Shown here: positions 1 through 5,974 of the stretch, one piece after another
Layout of the letters: each line of letters opens with the position of its first letter
Numbering within the stretch: position 1 is the first letter of the stretch
Notes under the pieces: model-generated
The model's database searches: none
What the model was told of the DNA's origin: nothing
The model's input: only the letters and a program-made list of their open reading frames with translations
Made by a program: the position numbers and the translations under genes
From: Deltaproteobacteria bacterium
GTDB lineage: Bacteria > Desulfobacterota > Deferrisomatia > Deferrisomatales > Deferrisomataceae
Direction of reading: 5' to 3'
Length of the DNA: 15,454 nt
NCBI GenBank assembly: GCA_013152215.1
Contig: JAADGT010000044.1
Location: 1-15,454 of the forward strand

Positions 1-187
1 GGCAAGGGCCTGCGGTTCAGGGGGCAGGGGCCAAAGGGACACGGGGCTGATAATGGTTTCGTTGGGATTCGTATCGGCCGGTGGGGTCTGAAACCAAAGG
101 CCGGGGTGCAACCCGGCGGACGCCTGTGGCAGAATGCGCCGCAGCCCGTGTTCTCGGCGGCCTGTTCGTGGACTCGGAACCACCCCG
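1..187. other. Leading non-coding segment with a small hairpin
   Basis: I find no convincing gene before the DUF218 protein. Near 16-42 there is a CAGG-rich stretch resembling the arms of the inverted-repeat elements seen at 1.0 and 1.8 kb. GCCGGG at 100-105 pairs with CCCGGC at 112-117 around a 6-base loop. No good promoter stands out. Confidence 0.4.
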
Positions 188-961
188 ATGGAGGCGATGG
201 GGTTTTCTCTGGCCAAGACGCTGTCCCTGCTGCTCGACCCGTTGACCGCGGGGCTGGGGGTGCTGCTCGTGGCCTGGGCGGTGTTCCGCCGCCGCCCACG
301 GCTGAGCCGGACCCTCGTGTTCCTGGTGGGAGCCGGGCTCGGGGCGCTGGGTTCCGGCCCTGTCGCCGAGCGGCTGGTCGCACCACTGGAGCAGGCCTAC
401 CCGCGCCCCGCCCCACAGACCCGGGCCGAGGCCGCCGTGGTGCTGGGGGGCGCGGTCGATCTGCAGCACTCCACTCCCGACCGGGTGGAGCTGTACCATC
501 GGGCCGAGCGGGTGCTCGAAGGGATCCGGCTGTGGCGCGAGGGCCGGGTGCGGGTGATCGTGTTCTCGGGCGGAAGCGGGGATCCCGACCTGCCGGATGC
601 GAGCGAGGCCAAGCTCATGGCCGTCGTGGCCCGACAGATGGGGGTGCCGGACGACGTGATCTGGCTCCAGCCGCGCAGCCGCACCACGGCGGAGGACGCG
701 GCCTACACCGTGCCGTTGCTCCGGAAGAGGGGGATCCGCCGGTTCTTCCTGGTGACCACGGCCATGGACATGCCCCGGGCGGTGGGGTGTTTCCGCAAGG
801 CGGGTGCGGATCCGATCCCGTTCCCGGTGGACTACCGGGTGACCCCGCCGGGCCGGGGATGGCGGCGGTGGGTGCCGCAGGTGTCGACGCTGGCGTTGGC
901 CCGGGAGGCCATCCACGAGTACGTGGGATACGCCGCGTACTGGGCCACGGGCAGGATCTGA
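188..961 (+). CDS. DUF218 (ElyC/YdcF/SanA family) membrane protein
   Basis: This 257-residue protein has two N-terminal hydrophobic segments, about residues 9-33 and 40-57, followed by a DUF218 domain. The domain shows VVLGGAVD, then FSGGSG, the RSRTTAEDA motif, and a late LVTTAMDMPRA motif, all in the family's usual order. The length is very close to that of E. coli ElyC (about 259 residues). ElyC acts in envelope biogenesis linked to lipid carrier and peptidoglycan metabolism; the biochemical reaction is not settled, so I transfer only the family. I chose the ATG at 188 because it leaves a compact N-terminus just before the first membrane segment. An in-frame ATG at 134 would add 18 arginine-rich residues unlike the family, and an ATG at 197 is also possible. 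No strong ribosome site decides this. The gene is flanked by repeat DNA, and no operon partner is visible. Confidence 0.85.
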   Translation: MEAMGFSLAKTLSLLLDPLTAGLGVLLVAWAVFRRRPRLSRTLVFLVGAGLGALGSGPVAERLVAPLEQAYPRPAPQTRAEAAVVLGGAVDLQHSTPDRVELYHRAERVLEGIRLWREGRVRVIVFSGGSGDPDLPDASEAKLMAVVARQMGVPDDVIWLQPRSRTTAEDAAYTVPLLRKRGIRRFFLVTTAMDMPRAVGCFRKAGADPIPFPVDYRVTPPGRGWRRWVPQVSTLALAREAIHEYVGYAAYWATGRI

Positions 962-1008
962 TGCCAAGCTGCGTTCAGACCGAGCTCCTCCGGGGCGGGG
1001 CATGGGTT

Positions 1009-1132
1009 TCAGGAGCCAGATTTCAGCGGACAGAGGACAGGAAAATCCCGAAAAGCAGCCTGGTTTTCTCGGGGACTTCCTCTAGGGTCACCCGTCCTCC
1101 TGTCCACTGTACTTCTGAATTCTGACCCCTGA
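1009..1132. repeat. MITE-like element copy 1 (B1) with long inverted ends
   Basis: The left end begins TCAGGAGCCAGATTTCAG. The reverse complement of the right end begins TCAGGGGTCAGAATTCAG. The similarity continues inward for about 34 positions with roughly seven differences (left arm 1009-1042, right arm about 1098-1132). The centre holds CCCGA and TCGGG flanking AAA/TTT (about 1048-1073), which could fold as an inner hairpin. It encodes nothing and lies between the DUF218 and GNAT genes. Copy 2 lies at 1834-1944. Confidence 0.65.
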
Positions 1133-1175
1133 TACGGCCGCAGGCCCCAGACCGATGACCAACGACCGGAGTTAC

Positions 1176-1613
1176 ATGGAAGAGCGGTGCGAGGTACGGG
1201 TCCGGATCGTGGGGTGGGCCGAGGCGGGCGAGGCGTGCCTGCGGATCCGCACCCGCGTGTTCGTGGAGGAGCAGGGGGTCCCCATGGACATCGAGGTGGA
1301 CGGGCTGGATCCGACCTGCGTTCACGCGTTGGCCGTGGGGCCCGGCGGCGAGCCTGTGGGAACCGGGCGGCTGCTGCCCGACGGTCGGGTCGGCCGAATG
1401 GCGGTGTTGCCAGGCTGGCGCGGCCGGGGCGTGGGGCGTGGGATCCTCAAAGCGTTGGAGGCGGAGGCCGGCCGTCGCGGCATGGCCCGGTTGCGGCTCC
1501 ACGCCCAGGTGTCGGCCCAGGGGTTTTACGAGCGCCTGGGGTACCGGGTCCAGGGCTCGGTGTTCGAGGAGGCAGGCATCCCCCACGTGGAGATGGAGAA
1601 ACGGATCGGGTGA
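1176..1613 (+). CDS. GNAT-family N-acetyltransferase (ElaA/YjcF type)
   Basis: This is a single GNAT domain of 145 residues. The N-terminal signature RTRVFVEEQGVPMDIEVDGLD (start about residue 25) is typical of the YjcF/ElaA branch. The acetyl-CoA loop RGRGVGRG lies at residues 82-89, preceded by GRMAVLPG. The C-terminal part has FYERLGY followed by FEEAGIPHVEM, also typical of the branch. Such enzymes move an acetyl group from acetyl-CoA to an amine; the substrate cannot be read from sequence. I start at ATG 1176 because GGAG lies 5-6 bases upstream. An in-frame ATG at 1155 has no ribosome site. The gene stands alone between repeat elements, with no obvious operon partner or promoter. Confidence 0.9.
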   Translation: MEERCEVRVRIVGWAEAGEACLRIRTRVFVEEQGVPMDIEVDGLDPTCVHALAVGPGGEPVGTGRLLPDGRVGRMAVLPGWRGRGVGRGILKALEAEAGRRGMARLRLHAQVSAQGFYERLGYRVQGSVFEEAGIPHVEMEKRIG

Positions 1614-1643
1614 GCCGGAAGCGGTCCCCAGGCCCGATGCCCT

Positions 1644-1740
1644 CCGAGACCGTGAGGTGACGCCAAAGAGGGGTGGCCACGCTTTGAACGCTGGGAGATC
1701 ACGAAGGTTTTCAAGCCTCCTAGCCTCCCAGCGGAAGTTA
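1644..1740 (+). repeat. Intergenic repeat A, copy 1
   Basis: Positions 1644-1671 are identical over 28 bases to 1957-1984; the core is GAGGTGACGCCAAAGAGG. Similarity continues through AGATCACG-AGGTTTT into an 8-bp-period tract (TCAAGC, CCTAGC at 1719, CCCAGC at 1727). The copy is non-coding and sits just after the GNAT gene. It lacks the GGGCCGAAGGCCC hairpin that ends copy 2. Confidence 0.7.
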
Positions 1741-1743
1741 CAT

Positions 1744-1810
1744 GGAAGCCCCGTCAGGCCCCTGCGGGGTCGGGCAACGGGGAAGGGTAACTCTCGCTGG
1801 TCCGGGGCCA
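1744..1810 (+). repeat. Intergenic repeat R, copy 1, with CCCCTGCGGGG hairpin
   Basis: CCCC-TGC-GGGG at 1759-1769 forms a small hairpin. The flank GGAAGCCCCGTCAGGCCCC recurs with one change on the opposite strand at 8700-8725. The right part (CAA, GGGGAAGG, TAA, TCCGGGGCCA) recurs on the opposite strand at 8581-8636. This identifies a dispersed non-coding repeat family with at least three partial copies in the window. Confidence 0.6.
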
Positions 1811-1825
1811 TTGCCGGCGGCGGGG

Positions 1826-1952
1826 CATGGGCTTCAGGAGCCAGAATTCAGGGGACAGAAGCCAGAAAAAGGCAAAGACACTGTGGCCAAAGCGACGTCG
1901 TGGGACCACGACCCGTCCACTGACATCTGTCCTCTGACCCCTGATCCCCATG
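1826..1952. repeat. MITE-like element copy 2 (B2) with CATGGG ends
   Basis: The left end reads CATGGGCTTCAGGAGCCAGA and the reverse complement of the right end reads CATGGGGATCAGGGGTCAGA, so the element has clear inverted termini. Inner arms share GGACAG. It matches copy 1 (1009-1132) at both ends (about 29 of the first 34 left-end bases, plus the CCACTG...CTGACCCCTGA right end), but the centre differs. It is non-coding and too small to encode a transposase. Confidence 0.65.
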
Positions 1953-1956
1953 CCAC

Positions 1957-2073
1957 CCGAGACCGTGAGGTGACGCCAAAGAGGCGCGGCCATGCCTGGA
2001 ACACTGAGAGATCACGGAGGTTTTTAGCTTTCCAGCGTCCCAGCCTCCTAGCATCCTAGCGGGCCGAAGGCCC
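1957..2073 (+). repeat. Intergenic repeat A, copy 2, with octamer array and hairpin
   Basis: The first 28 bases (1957-1984) are identical to 1644-1671. From 2023 the sequence shows an exact 8-bp period: TTTAGC, TCCAGC, CCCAGC, CCTAGC, CCTAGC at 2023, 2031, 2039, 2047 and 2055, each followed by two variable bases. The array runs into the hairpin GGGCCGAAGGCCC at 2061-2073. An inverted copy of the array plus the identical hairpin lies at 8504-8546. Repeats A, R and B together fill nearly the whole 482-bp gap between the GNAT gene and mqnP. Confidence 0.7.
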
Positions 2074-2095
2074 TAAGTTACCGGGAGCACATCCC

Positions 2096-2959
2096 ATGAC
2101 GACCCATGCGCTCAGGCGGGTCTCGGACCTGCTGGAGATGATCAAGTTCAGCCACACCCTGTTCGCGTTGCCGTTCGCCCTGACCGGCATGGTGCTGGCG
2201 GCCCGAGGGGTGCCGTCGGCCGGCACCGTGCTGGGGATCGTGGCGGCCATGGTGGGGGCCCGCACCGCGGCCATGGCCTGGAACCGGCTGGCCGATGCGG
2301 ACCTCGACGCCAGGAACCCCCGCACCGCCGGCCGCCACATCCCGGCCGGCACCGTGGGCCGGGGAGAGGCGTGGGCCCTGGTGGCCGGGGGCGTGCTGCT
2401 GCTGGAGGCGGCGGCCTGGTTCCTGAACCCCCTGTGCCTGAAGCTCTCGCCCATCGCCCTGGCGGTCATCTTTCTGTACCCGTACACGAAGCGGTTCACT
2501 TGGCTGTGCCACTACCTCCTGGGCCTGGCCCTGGCGGCCGCGCCGCTGGGGGCGTGGATCGCCGTGACCGGCTCGTGGAGCTGGCGCATCGCTCCCCTCG
2601 GGCTGGCCGTGCTGCTTTGGACGGCCGGGTTCGACGTGCTCTACGCCCTGCAGGACCTGGAGTTCGACCGGACCGAGGGGCTCCACAGCATCCCCCAGCG
2701 CTGGGGCCGGGGGCGGGCGTTGCGGTGGGCGGCCCGGCTCCACCTGACCATGATGGCCCTGCTGGTCCTCCAGATCCCCCTGTTCGGGCTGGGGTGGTGG
2801 TACGTGGTCGGGCTCGCCGTAGCGGGCGGGCTGCTCCTGTACGAGCACGCCCTGGTCACCCCCTACGACCTCAGTCGCTTGGACGTGGCGTTCTTCACCA
2901 TGAACGGGGTGGTGAGCGTCGTGGTGTTCCTGGCCACCTTCCTCGACGTGGTTCTGTGA
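2096..2959 (+). CDS. mqnP: UbiA-family prenyltransferase of the futalosine menaquinone pathway (MqnP)
   Basis: This 287-residue polytopic membrane protein belongs to the UbiA superfamily. The first aspartate motif is N63-R-x-x-D67-x-x-x-D71, followed by ARNPRTAGR. The second is D187-x-x-x-D191 within YALQDLEFDRTEGLHSIP. Both bind the Mg-diphosphate of the polyprenyl donor in this family. IKFSHTLFALPFAL at the N-terminus and the RTEGLHSIPQRWG ending of motif two are typical of the MqnP group rather than of MenA. The expected role is prenylation of the 1,4-dihydroxy-6-naphthoate-derived ring at the inner membrane. GGGAG at 2083-2087 sits 8 bases before the ATG. The stop overlaps the start of mqnE, and this context of two other mqn genes strongly supports the assignment. 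Confidence 0.9.
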   Translation: MTTHALRRVSDLLEMIKFSHTLFALPFALTGMVLAARGVPSAGTVLGIVAAMVGARTAAMAWNRLADADLDARNPRTAGRHIPAGTVGRGEAWALVAGGVLLLEAAAWFLNPLCLKLSPIALAVIFLYPYTKRFTWLCHYLLGLALAAAPLGAWIAVTGSWSWRIAPLGLAVLLWTAGFDVLYALQDLEFDRTEGLHSIPQRWGRGRALRWAARLHLTMMALLVLQIPLFGLGWWYVVGLAVAGGLLLYEHALVTPYDLSRLDVAFFTMNGVVSVVVFLATFLDVVL

Positions 2960-4074
2960 TGGGCTCCCGTACGCTCCCGGAGATCGAGGCCAAGCTGGAG
3001 GCGGGCGACCGGCTGGACGAGACGGACGCCCTGGCCCTCCTGACCACGGACGACCTCCTCGGCCTGGGCGAGCTGGCCGACCGGGCGAACCGACGGCGGA
3101 ACGGGGACCGGGTGTTCTTCAACGTGAACCGCCACATCAACCCCACCAACGTGTGCGTGAACCGGTGCCGGTTCTGCGCGTTCAGCCGGAGCCCCGGCCA
3201 GGAGGGCGCGTACACCCTGGGCCGCGACGAGGTGCTGGCCCGGGCGGCCGAGGCCGACCGGGCCGGGGCCACCGAGATCCACATCGTGGGCGGGCTCCAC
3301 CCGGACCTCCCGTTCGGGTGGTACCGGGACCTGGTGGCCGAGATCCACGACCGGTTTCCCCGGCTGCACATCAAGGGGTTCACCGCGGTGGAGATCGACC
3401 ACTTCGCCCGCACGGGCGGGGGCTCGGCCGAGAGCGTGCTGAGACAACTGCGCGACGCGGGCCTGGGCAGCCTGCCCGGCGGCGGGGCGGAGCTCCTGCC
3501 CGAGCCCGTGCGGAGCCGGATCTGCCCCGAGAAGATCCCGGGAGCCCGGTGGCTCGAGATCATGGAGATCGCCCACGGCCTGGGGCTTCGAAGCAACGCC
3601 ACCATGCTCTACGGCCACGTGGAGCGGCCCGAGGACCGGGTGGAGCACCTGCGGATGATTCGGGACCTCCAGGACCGCACCGGCGGGTTCCAGGCGTTCA
3701 TCCCCCTGGCGTTCCAGCCGCTCCACTCCGATCTGGGGCGGGGCCAGGGCACCACCGGGTTCGACGACCTGCGCACCCTGGCCACGGCCCGGCTGTACCT
3801 GGACAACTTCCGGCACATCAAGGCCTACTGGGTCATGCTGGGCGAGAAGGTGGCCCAGGTGAGCCTGCACTTCGGGGTGAACGACCTGGACGGAACCGTG
3901 GTGGAAGAGAAGATCGCCCACGAGGCCGGCGCCACGAGCCGGGGCGCCCTGGCCCGGGACGAGCTGGTGGCCCTGATCGAGGAGGCCGGCCGCGTGCCGG
4001 TGGAACGGGACACCCTGTACCGCCCCGTGGTGCGCGACGGGACCCGGTGGCGGGTGGAGGAGGGAGCGGCGTGA
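2959..4074 (+). CDS. mqnE: Aminofutalosine synthase MqnE (radical SAM)
   Basis: This 371-residue radical-SAM protein has its [4Fe-4S]-binding cluster at C66-x3-C70-x2-C73 in NPTNVCVNRCRFCAFSR. It continues with the family's IHIVGGLHPDLPF, the LPGGGAELL segment and the FIPLAFQP segment. MqnE joins 3-[(1-carboxyvinyl)oxy]benzoate to S-adenosylmethionine to make 6-amino-6-deoxyfutalosine. CAFSR, rather than the CAFYR of its neighbour, and the order mqnP-mqnE-mqnC separate the two paralogues. The start ATG at 2959 overlaps the mqnP stop (TGATG), so translation is probably coupled; a longer upstream reading would run through mqnP in another frame and is rejected. mqnA, mqnB and mqnD are not in the window. 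Confidence 0.93.
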   Translation: MGSRTLPEIEAKLEAGDRLDETDALALLTTDDLLGLGELADRANRRRNGDRVFFNVNRHINPTNVCVNRCRFCAFSRSPGQEGAYTLGRDEVLARAAEADRAGATEIHIVGGLHPDLPFGWYRDLVAEIHDRFPRLHIKGFTAVEIDHFARTGGGSAESVLRQLRDAGLGSLPGGGAELLPEPVRSRICPEKIPGARWLEIMEIAHGLGLRSNATMLYGHVERPEDRVEHLRMIRDLQDRTGGFQAFIPLAFQPLHSDLGRGQGTTGFDDLRTLATARLYLDNFRHIKAYWVMLGEKVAQVSLHFGVNDLDGTVVEEKIAHEAGATSRGALARDELVALIEEAGRVPVERDTLYRPVVRDGTRWRVEEGAA

Positions 4075-5120
4075 GCCGGATAGACCGCTCCGAGGCCCTG
4101 GATCTCCTGCGGGAGGCGCCGCTCCTGGAGCTGGGCCGGCGGGCCGACGGGGTGCGGCAGCGGCTGCACCCGGACGGGCTCGTCACGTTCGTGGTGGACC
4201 GGAACATCAACTTCACGAACGTCTGCACCTGCCAGTGCCGGTTCTGCGCGTTCTACCGCAGGCCCGAGGATCCCGACGGCTACGTGCTCACCCACGACGA
4301 GGTGCTGGCGAAGATCGAGGAGCTCGTGGCGTGCGGCGGCACCCAGGTGCTGATGCAGGGTGGGCTCCACCCGGACCTGCCCCTGGAGTGGTTCGAGGAC
4401 CTGTTCCGGAAGATCAAGGCCCGGTTCCCCCAGGTGCAGAACCACAGCCTCTCACCGGCCGAGATCACCCACCTGGCCCGGATCTCCGGCCGCACGGTGG
4501 CCGAGACCCTGGAGCGGCTGCGGGCCGCGGGGCTCGACTCGGTGCCCGGCGGAGGCGCCGAGGTGCTGGTGGACCGGGTCCGGCGGGAGATCAGCCCCAA
4601 CAAGATCGGGTGGCGCCAGTGGATGGAGGTGATGGAGGAGGCCCACCGCCAGGGCATGCCCACCACGGCCACGTTGATGTTCGGCGCCACCGAGACCGAC
4701 GAGGACCTGGTGGACCACCTGCTGCGGATCCGGGACCTCCAGGATCGCACGGCCGGGTTCACCGCGTTCATCCCCTGGACGTTCCAGCCCGACCGCACCG
4801 AGCTGGGCCGGGCCGAGGGCATCCGCAAAACCGGGGCGGTGCGGTACCTGCGGGTGCTGGCCTTGGCCCGGATCGTGTTGGACAACGTGCCGAACCTCCA
4901 GGCCTCGTGGGTGACCCAAGGCGATAAGATCGCCCAGGTGGCCCTGCGGTTCGGGGCGAACGACATGGGGGGCACCATGCTCGAGGAGAACGTGGTGGCC
5001 GCCACCGGAGTTCGGTTTCGGCTCGACCGGGATCGGCTCGTCACCCTGATCCGCGACGCGGGGTTCGTGCCGGCCCAGCGGACGACCACCTACGAGATCC
5101 TGAACGTGTTTTCCCGGTGA
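4071..5120 (+). CDS. mqnC: Cyclic dehypoxanthinylfutalosine synthase MqnC (radical SAM)
   Basis: This 349-residue radical-SAM enzyme is a paralogue of the preceding gene product. The cluster motif is C52-x3-C56-x2-C59 in NFTNVCTCQCRFCAFYR, with an extra C54. Other matches are VLMQGGLHPDLPLEW, SVPGGGAEVL and FIPWTFQPDRTEL, all typical of MqnC. The enzyme cyclises dehypoxanthine futalosine, forming the bicyclic precursor of the naphthoate ring. I use the GTG at 4071, which overlaps the mqnE stop by four bases (GTGA) and has GGAGGAGGGAG just upstream. It is the last gene of the operon, and a hairpin begins at its final base. Confidence 0.93.
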   Translation: MSRIDRSEALDLLREAPLLELGRRADGVRQRLHPDGLVTFVVDRNINFTNVCTCQCRFCAFYRRPEDPDGYVLTHDEVLAKIEELVACGGTQVLMQGGLHPDLPLEWFEDLFRKIKARFPQVQNHSLSPAEITHLARISGRTVAETLERLRAAGLDSVPGGGAEVLVDRVRREISPNKIGWRQWMEVMEEAHRQGMPTTATLMFGATETDEDLVDHLLRIRDLQDRTAGFTAFIPWTFQPDRTELGRAEGIRKTGAVRYLRVLALARIVLDNVPNLQASWVTQGDKIAQVALRFGANDMGGTMLEENVVAATGVRFRLDRDRLVTLIRDAGFVPAQRTTTYEILNVFSR

Positions 5121-5142
5121 GCCGCCGGGACTTCCCGCGGCT
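5120..5142 (+). terminator. Possible hairpin terminator after mqnC
   Basis: AGCCGC and GCGGCT pair (6 bp), then after one bulged C the GGG and CCC pair around the loop ACTT. It starts on the last base of the mqnC stop. There is no T run after it, so intrinsic termination is uncertain; it may instead protect the 3' end. Confidence 0.35.
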
Positions 5143-5460
5143 AGTGACGTGCTCTGCAAACTCGTGCATTTTCCGAGGCGGTGGGGTGGGGGCCCCTCCT
5201 TCGCCGAACGGCCTTGCAGGGGCCGCCTTGGCTCGGTCCGCTCGGCCGTCGCGTTCCGTCGGAGCTCCCAGCCCCACCGCCGCAACCCGTATGCTTTCTT
5301 GCGGAACGGGGCACCAGCCCGCACCGTTTCTGAGAGTTCGTCGCGAAACCGCTGCGTGCGCGTCAGGTCGGGGGCAAGCACGAGCGCACCCCGAGCTGGC
5401 GTGCCAGCGGCGGTTGCAGCAGAAGGCTTCATGAATGATGCGGGCTATGGCTCCATGGCG
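5143..5460. other. Gene-free stretch between mqnC and the PilZ gene
   Basis: Open frames cross this segment on both strands, but none has a ribosome site and a recognisable protein, and codon pattern gives no clear frame. CCGCAA (5280-5285) and TTGCGG (5299-5304) can pair. Near 5430 there is a palindromic TTCATGAA followed by TGATGCGGG, which resembles a short intergenic repeat or mobile-element end. I cannot assign it. Confidence 0.35.
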
Positions 5461-5489
5461 TTGTGTTTCCGCGGGGTTTGCCCTATCAT
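5461..5489 (+). promoter_or_regulatory. Candidate sigma-70 promoter for the PilZ gene
   Basis: A -35-like TTGTGT at 5461-5466 is followed, after exactly 17 bases, by TATCAT at 5484-5489 (five of six matches to TATAAT). It lies about 100 bases before the PilZ start, and its AT content stands out locally. The weak -35 keeps confidence moderate. Confidence 0.45.
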
Positions 5490-5592
5490 GGAGCATATCG
5501 AAAAGATCGGCACGGCCGGTGGGGCGCGCCCGTTTCGTGGGCATGGGGGCGCCGCCCGCGTGGAGCGGCACGGAGGTTCGGGAGGAGCGGTG

Positions 5593-5964
5593 ATGGCACA
5601 GGCGAAAGGTCCGGGCGAGAGCAACGAGCGGCGCAGGGACCCCCGCTACGAGGCCAGCTTTCCGCTGCGCGTGGGCGGGGACGGTGAGGGGGTGCGGGCC
5701 GAGTCCATCAACATCTCGACCCGCGGCCTGTACTGCAAGGTGCCCCGGCACGTGAAGCCGTTCTCCAAGCTGCGGGTGGCCCTGGACCTGCCCTTCGACC
5801 ACGGCGACCACCGCACCGTGGAGTGCGACGGCGTGGTGGTTCGGGTGGAGCCCGAAGCCGAGACGCCCGGTGTCGCGGAGTACCGCCTGGCCATCTACTT
5901 CTTGAACCTGGGCCCCCAGGGAGCCCAAATCATCGAGGAGTTCCTCGAGTCCACCCAGAACTGA
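5593..5964 (+). CDS. PilZ-domain protein (probable cyclic-di-GMP receptor)
   Basis: This is a small soluble protein of 123 residues made almost entirely of one PilZ domain. The first ligand motif is R14-x3-R18 (RRDPR). The second is N40-x-S42-x-x-G45 (NISTRG). Together these are the canonical RxxxR and [D/N]xSxxG pair that binds cyclic-di-GMP. No enzyme domain is attached, so it is likely an adaptor that alters a partner, perhaps in motility or surface behaviour. The ATG at 5593 is preceded by GGAGG at 5581-5585, 7 bases away; an upstream extension in the same frame has no family similarity and I reject it. The stop lies 10 bases from the stop of the convergent PrkA-like gene. A candidate promoter lies at 5461-5489. 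Confidence 0.88.
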   Translation: MAQAKGPGESNERRRDPRYEASFPLRVGGDGEGVRAESINISTRGLYCKVPRHVKPFSKLRVALDLPFDHGDHRTVECDGVVVRVEPEAETPGVAEYRLAIYFLNLGPQGAQIIEEFLESTQN

Positions 5965-5974
5965 CCGGCCCCGA

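Noticed and set aside
1023..1811. Open frame on the - strand across the GNAT gene and its flanks
   Set aside because: It runs antisense to a clear GNAT domain and through a repeat element, with no motif of its own.
2023..2060. Octamer tract as a CRISPR array
   Set aside because: Units are 6 bases with 2-base gaps; there are no 25-40 base repeats with unique spacers and no cas genes.
5428..5452. TTCATGAATGATGCGGG stretch as an insertion-sequence end
   Set aside because: It only vaguely resembles element ends I remember, and I see no partner inverted end or transposase fragment nearby.
5149..5592. N-terminal extension of the PilZ protein
   Set aside because: The frame stays open, but the extension has no similarity to PilZ proteins, while an ATG at 5593 has a good GGAGG site and the domain begins right after it.
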